Assembly (NCBI GenBank): GCA_947623855.1 | Contig: CANQHW010000009.1 | Location: forward strand, 1 to 15,252 | Length of the DNA stretch: 15,252 nt | DNA from: an uncultured Bacilli bacterium | GTDB lineage: Bacteria > Bacillota_I > Bacilli_A > RF39 > UBA660 | Direction of reading: 5' to 3' | In this document: one piece after another, positions 12,853 to 15,252 of the stretch | Numbering within the stretch: position 1 is the first letter of the stretch | Layout: every line of letters starts with the position of its first letter | Notes under the pieces: model-generated | The model's database searches: none | What the model was told of the DNA's origin: nothing | Seen by the model: only the letters and a program-made list of their open reading frames with translations | Made by a program: the position numbers and the translations under genes

Positions 12853-13962
12853 ATGGCAAAGGTTATAGTTGGAGTAAGTGGGGGCGTTGATAGTGCCGTT
12901 TGCTTATATTTATTACAAAAAGAAGGTTATGATGTTGAAGGTTTATTTATGCGGAATTGGGATGCTTCCCTAAATAATGATACCCTAGGTAATCCCACTT
13001 TAAATAATGATATATGTCCCCAAGAACAAGATTATAATGATGCTTTAGCAGTATGTAAAGAATTAGGTATTAAATTACATCGTATTGATTTTATAAAAGA
13101 ATATTGGGATGATGTTTTCTCTTACTTCCTAGAAGAATTACAAAAGGGGAGAACTCCTAATCCTGATTTAATGTGTAATAAATATATTAAATTCGATTTA
13201 TTTATAAAAGAAGCTAAAAAATTAGGAGCCGATTATATTGCCACAGGTCATTATGCCAGAATCAAGGACGGTAAACTATTACGAGGAGTAGATAATAATA
13301 AAGATCAAAGTTACTTTCTTTCCCAAGTACCAAAAGAAAACTTTAGAAATGTATTATTTCCTATCGGCGATTTAACTAAAGAAGAGGTAAGAAAAATTGC
13401 TTCAGATCAAAATCTTATCGTTGCTAAGAAAAAAGATTCTACCGGTATCTGTTTTATCGGAGAAAGAAATTATCAAAAGTTTGTCTCTAATTATTTAAAA
13501 CCTAATCCTGGTGATATTATTGATGTTGAAACTAAAAAAATTATTGGACGTCATACCGGCCTTGTGAATTACACCATTGGTCAAAGAAGAAATGTTGGTA
13601 TTTCTGGGAATTTAGATCGTCATTATGTATGTGGTAAAAATGTCAAAGATAATATTTTATATGTCGCTTTTGGAACCGATAATAAATATTTAATGAGTGA
13701 TGAATGCACAATATCCCATATTAATTTTCTAACTAGTACCCATCCAACATTTTGTACCGCTAAATTTAGATATCGTGGAGAAGACCATCCCGTTTCTTTA
13801 GAATATATTAGTGATGAAGAAATCCGCGTAAAATATAGTGGGGGAGCCAAAGCCGTAACTCCGGGACAAGCTTGTGTTTTATACCTCGGTGAAGAATGTA
13901 TTGGTAGTGGTATCATTGAATCCATCTATAAAGATGGTCAAAAAATATGGTATATTAATTAA
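12853..13962 (+). CDS. mnmA: tRNA-specific 2-thiouridylase MnmA
   Basis: Adds sulfur to U34 of tRNA-Lys, -Glu and -Gln in the cytoplasm, using ATP and a persulfide donor. A 369-aa protein with PP-loop GVSGGVDSA (7-15), catalytic Cys108 in DLMCNKYIKF and Cys200 in STGICFIG, plus TGHYAR, KDQSYFLSQV and NYTIGQRRNVGI. Cysteine spacing matches E. coli MnmA (Cys102/Cys199). Between MRNWD and DYNDA it carries a longer loop ending in DICPQEQDY, as in mollicute homologues. ATG 12853 is preferred over GTG 12844 because GGAAGTGA is the SD and overlaps the GTG. The window also holds tRNA-Glu(TTC), a substrate type of this enzyme; tRNA-Lys(CTT) has C34 and is not one. It is the second gene of an operon 12252-14546. 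Confidence 0.97.
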   Translation: MAKVIVGVSGGVDSAVCLYLLQKEGYDVEGLFMRNWDASLNNDTLGNPTLNNDICPQEQDYNDALAVCKELGIKLHRIDFIKEYWDDVFSYFLEELQKGRTPNPDLMCNKYIKFDLFIKEAKKLGADYIATGHYARIKDGKLLRGVDNNKDQSYFLSQVPKENFRNVLFPIGDLTKEEVRKIASDQNLIVAKKKDSTGICFIGERNYQKFVSNYLKPNPGDIIDVETKKIIGRHTGLVNYTIGQRRNVGISGNLDRHYVCGKNVKDNILYVAFGTDNKYLMSDECTISHINFLTSTHPTFCTAKFRYRGEDHPVSLEYISDEEIRVKYSGGAKAVTPGQACVLYLGEECIGSGIIESIYKDGQKIWYIN

Positions 13963-13988
13963 TACCTAATAGAAAGAAGTAAAAAATT

Positions 13989-14546
13989 ATGAATCAAGAA
14001 ATTAAAAAAACAAGAACCAAAGAATTTAAAGAAATAAATACTAAATTAAATCATCTAGAAAATCTAAATTATGGAGAACTTAAACATTTATATAATGAAT
14101 TATATGCTTCGAAAAACGCTTATTTAAATTATTTAACTAAGTTAGAAATTAACCAAAATAAATTAACAAGATTTATTAAACTCATACTCATTGGAATGGG
14201 CACTATTGCTATAGCTTGGTTAGTAGTTCATAATACTCCAATATGGATAAATTTAATTGGTTTAGCTTTAATTTTATCAGCAGGATATAATTGTTTATCT
14301 AAAGATATAACCCCTGATAAAAATCAAATTTTAAATACCTATCAAAATTCTTTAAATAAAGTAAATAACCTAATATTAGAAAAAGAAAAAGAGTTAACGC
14401 AAACTAGGTACGGTTACACCCTAAGTAGTGTTTTTCCCACTCCCGAAATACAAGAAAAAGCTATGCAAACAGTTCGCGACATAAATGCTAAAGATTTACA
14501 AGAAAAACAAGACTTAACTTTAAAAAGAACTTTAACTAAAAAATAA
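13989..14546 (+). CDS. hypothetical 2-TM/coil protein (paralogue B)
   Basis: A 185-residue protein, unrecognised. A charged N-terminal helix (FKEINTKLNHLENLNYGELK, then HLYNELYASKNAYLNY) is followed by a TM pair (about 60-96, FIKLILIGMGTIAIAWLVV and IWINLIGLALILSAGYNCL). A long charged C-terminal helical region follows with a conserved-looking YGYTLSSVFPTPEIQEKAM. The N-terminal half parallels the 175-aa gene at 11682-12209 (EL-x-x-LYN-x-L, then K-x-x-Y-x-N), so they are probable divergent paralogues. It follows mnmA by 26 nt with a weak purine-rich SD (GAAAGAAG) and is closed by a terminator 3 nt after its stop. No secretion signal is seen, so both helical parts probably face the cytoplasm. 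Confidence 0.8.
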   Translation: MNQEIKKTRTKEFKEINTKLNHLENLNYGELKHLYNELYASKNAYLNYLTKLEINQNKLTRFIKLILIGMGTIAIAWLVVHNTPIWINLIGLALILSAGYNCLSKDITPDKNQILNTYQNSLNKVNNLILEKEKELTQTRYGYTLSSVFPTPEIQEKAMQTVRDINAKDLQEKQDLTLKRTLTKK

Positions 14547-14548
14547 TT

Positions 14549-14575
14549 AATATAACCTAAAAAGTTATATTTTTT
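14549..14575 (+). terminator. terminator of the spoIIM-like - mnmA operon
   Basis: AATATAAC (14549-14556) and GTTATATT (14564-14571) form an 8-bp stem with a 7-nt A-rich loop, running into TTTTTT (14570-14575). It starts 3 nt after the stop codon. Confidence 0.75.
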
Positions 14576-14586
14576 AATTTTCAAGT

Positions 14587-14615
14587 TTGACGAATTTTGA
14601 CAAATATGTTATTAT
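14587..14615 (+). promoter_or_regulatory. promoter of the 3'-terminal partial gene
   Basis: TTGACG (14587-14592) and TATTAT (14610-14615) are separated by 17 nt, with TGT just before the -10 (extended form). A second TTGACA (14597-14602) overlaps the spacer and is too close to that -10. Confidence 0.7.
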
Positions 14616-14650
14616 AAAACACACTGAAAATTTATTGGGGGGTTTTTATT

Positions 14651-15252
14651 ATGTTATATAAACAAATTGAAGAACAATTATTAGACGATGATGATAGTAA
14701 AAAAAATATCCAAAAGGTAATAACAAAATTAGAAAATAATAGCGTTAATAGTAGGGGAGTTATTATGCATACGGAAACTTTTGGTATTTCTCTTATTTTA
14801 TTACTTTTGGGTTTAACGGTAATTCTTATATCATTATTATATGCTCTACCTTCTCTACTTAATTTGGGAATATTACCAAAAGATTGTATTCCATTTTTTT
14901 GGGGAGGAGGCTTATTGGGAACCCCATTATTCCATTTAAGTTTTATAACTCCTAAATTTTTTAAGGAAAAATGTTTGAAAAGATTAAATAATAAATTAAA
15001 AATGATAGATGAGCATGAAAAGGAAATATTAGCTAGTTTAGATAGAGCTTCTTTAAAAATTGAAGATAATAATGTAAAAATGATTTATAACTGTGTTAAA
15101 ATAATATATGAAGTAAAATATGAGGGATGGAAAGAAGACTTAAAGGAGTTAGAATCTTTATATAAAGAATATATGAATATCCAAGTTAAAAGGAAGTTAG
15201 CTACTGAACCGATGTTAAATTCTAGGGAATTAGAAATTGGTGCTAGAATAGG
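14651..15252 (+). CDS. hypothetical 2-TM/coil protein, truncated by the window end
   Basis: Open from ATG 14651 to the end of the window (200 codons, no stop). It starts MLYKQIEEQLLDDDDSKKN, with a charged helix, then two TM segments at about 45-67 (FGISLILLLLGLTVILISLLYAL) and 82-100 (IPFFWGGGLLGTPLFHLSF). A long charged, coil-like region follows (KRLNNKLKMIDEHEKEILASL; YEVKYEGWKEDLKELESLYKEYM). The general plan, helix, TM pair, long coil, is like that of the other small proteins around mnmA, but I see no clear sequence match to them. The SD is unusual: GGGGGG (14637-14642), 8 nt before the ATG. Codons such as TTG, AGG, GAG and ACG are more frequent than in mnmA or smc. It has its own promoter. 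Confidence 0.78.
   Translation, partial: MLYKQIEEQLLDDDDSKKNIQKVITKLENNSVNSRGVIMHTETFGISLILLLLGLTVILISLLYALPSLLNLGILPKDCIPFFWGGGLLGTPLFHLSFITPKFFKEKCLKRLNNKLKMIDEHEKEILASLDRASLKIEDNNVKMIYNCVKIIYEVKYEGWKEDLKELESLYKEYMNIQVKRKLATEPMLNSRELEIGARI

Overview
This is a strongly AT-rich, gene-dense bacterial chromosome segment. It most likely comes from a low-GC Firmicute close to the Mollicutes/Erysipelotrichia, of the kind known mainly from uncultured gut lineages. The evidence is the mollicute-like MnmA insertion (MRNWD...ICPQEQDY), an SMC of about 976 residues (mollicute size rather than the usual ~1180), tRNA-Ile/Glu/Lys/Ser genes with encoded CCA ends, and strong Shine-Dalgarno (SD) signals. Trp is written TGG and yidD ends on TGA, so the standard bacterial code applies, not mycoplasma code 4.

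Layout. At 1-28 is the 5' part of a minus-strand tRNA. At 159-1325 (+) is a membrane-anchored NodB-type polysaccharide deacetylase, convergent with a 3-TM hypothetical protein (1318-1695, -). A minus-strand tRNA operon, Ile(GAT)-Glu(TTC)-Lys(CTT), follows with a clear promoter and terminator (1742-2100). At 2203-2526 (+) is a small helical protein, convergent with a CofE/F420-0:gamma-glutamyl-ligase-like protein (2532-3722, -). A small 2-TM protein (3835-4047, +) precedes a two-gene minus-strand module (4070-5416): an unrecognised 251-aa protein and an ADP-ribosyltransferase-fold-like 185-aa protein. Each end of this module carries a copy of the same terminator hairpin, the outer copy belonging to tRNA-Ser(GCT).

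The housekeeping core follows. yidD and a metal-ABC-type lipoprotein overlap by ATGA on the minus strand. Divergent from them is the plus-strand operon rnc - smc - membrane-anchored coil protein (6836-11138), closed by a bidirectional hairpin. On the minus strand from 12209 to 11167 run two 2-TM/coil proteins and a 31-residue single-TM protein resembling the DUF4044/Prli42 type. Divergent from these is a plus-strand operon: a SpoIIM-like membrane protein, mnmA, and another 2-TM/coil protein with a terminator. A further 2-TM/coil gene starts at 14651 and runs off the window.

The genes serve RNA processing and modification (rnc, mnmA, tRNAs), chromosome organisation (smc), membrane protein insertion (yidD) and envelope functions (deacetylase, lipoprotein, many small membrane proteins). 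The most unusual items are the lipoprotein that has lost its metal-ligand histidines, the terminator-flanked ART-like module, the family of small 2-TM/coil proteins around mnmA, and an apparently very compressed promoter-to-SD layout.
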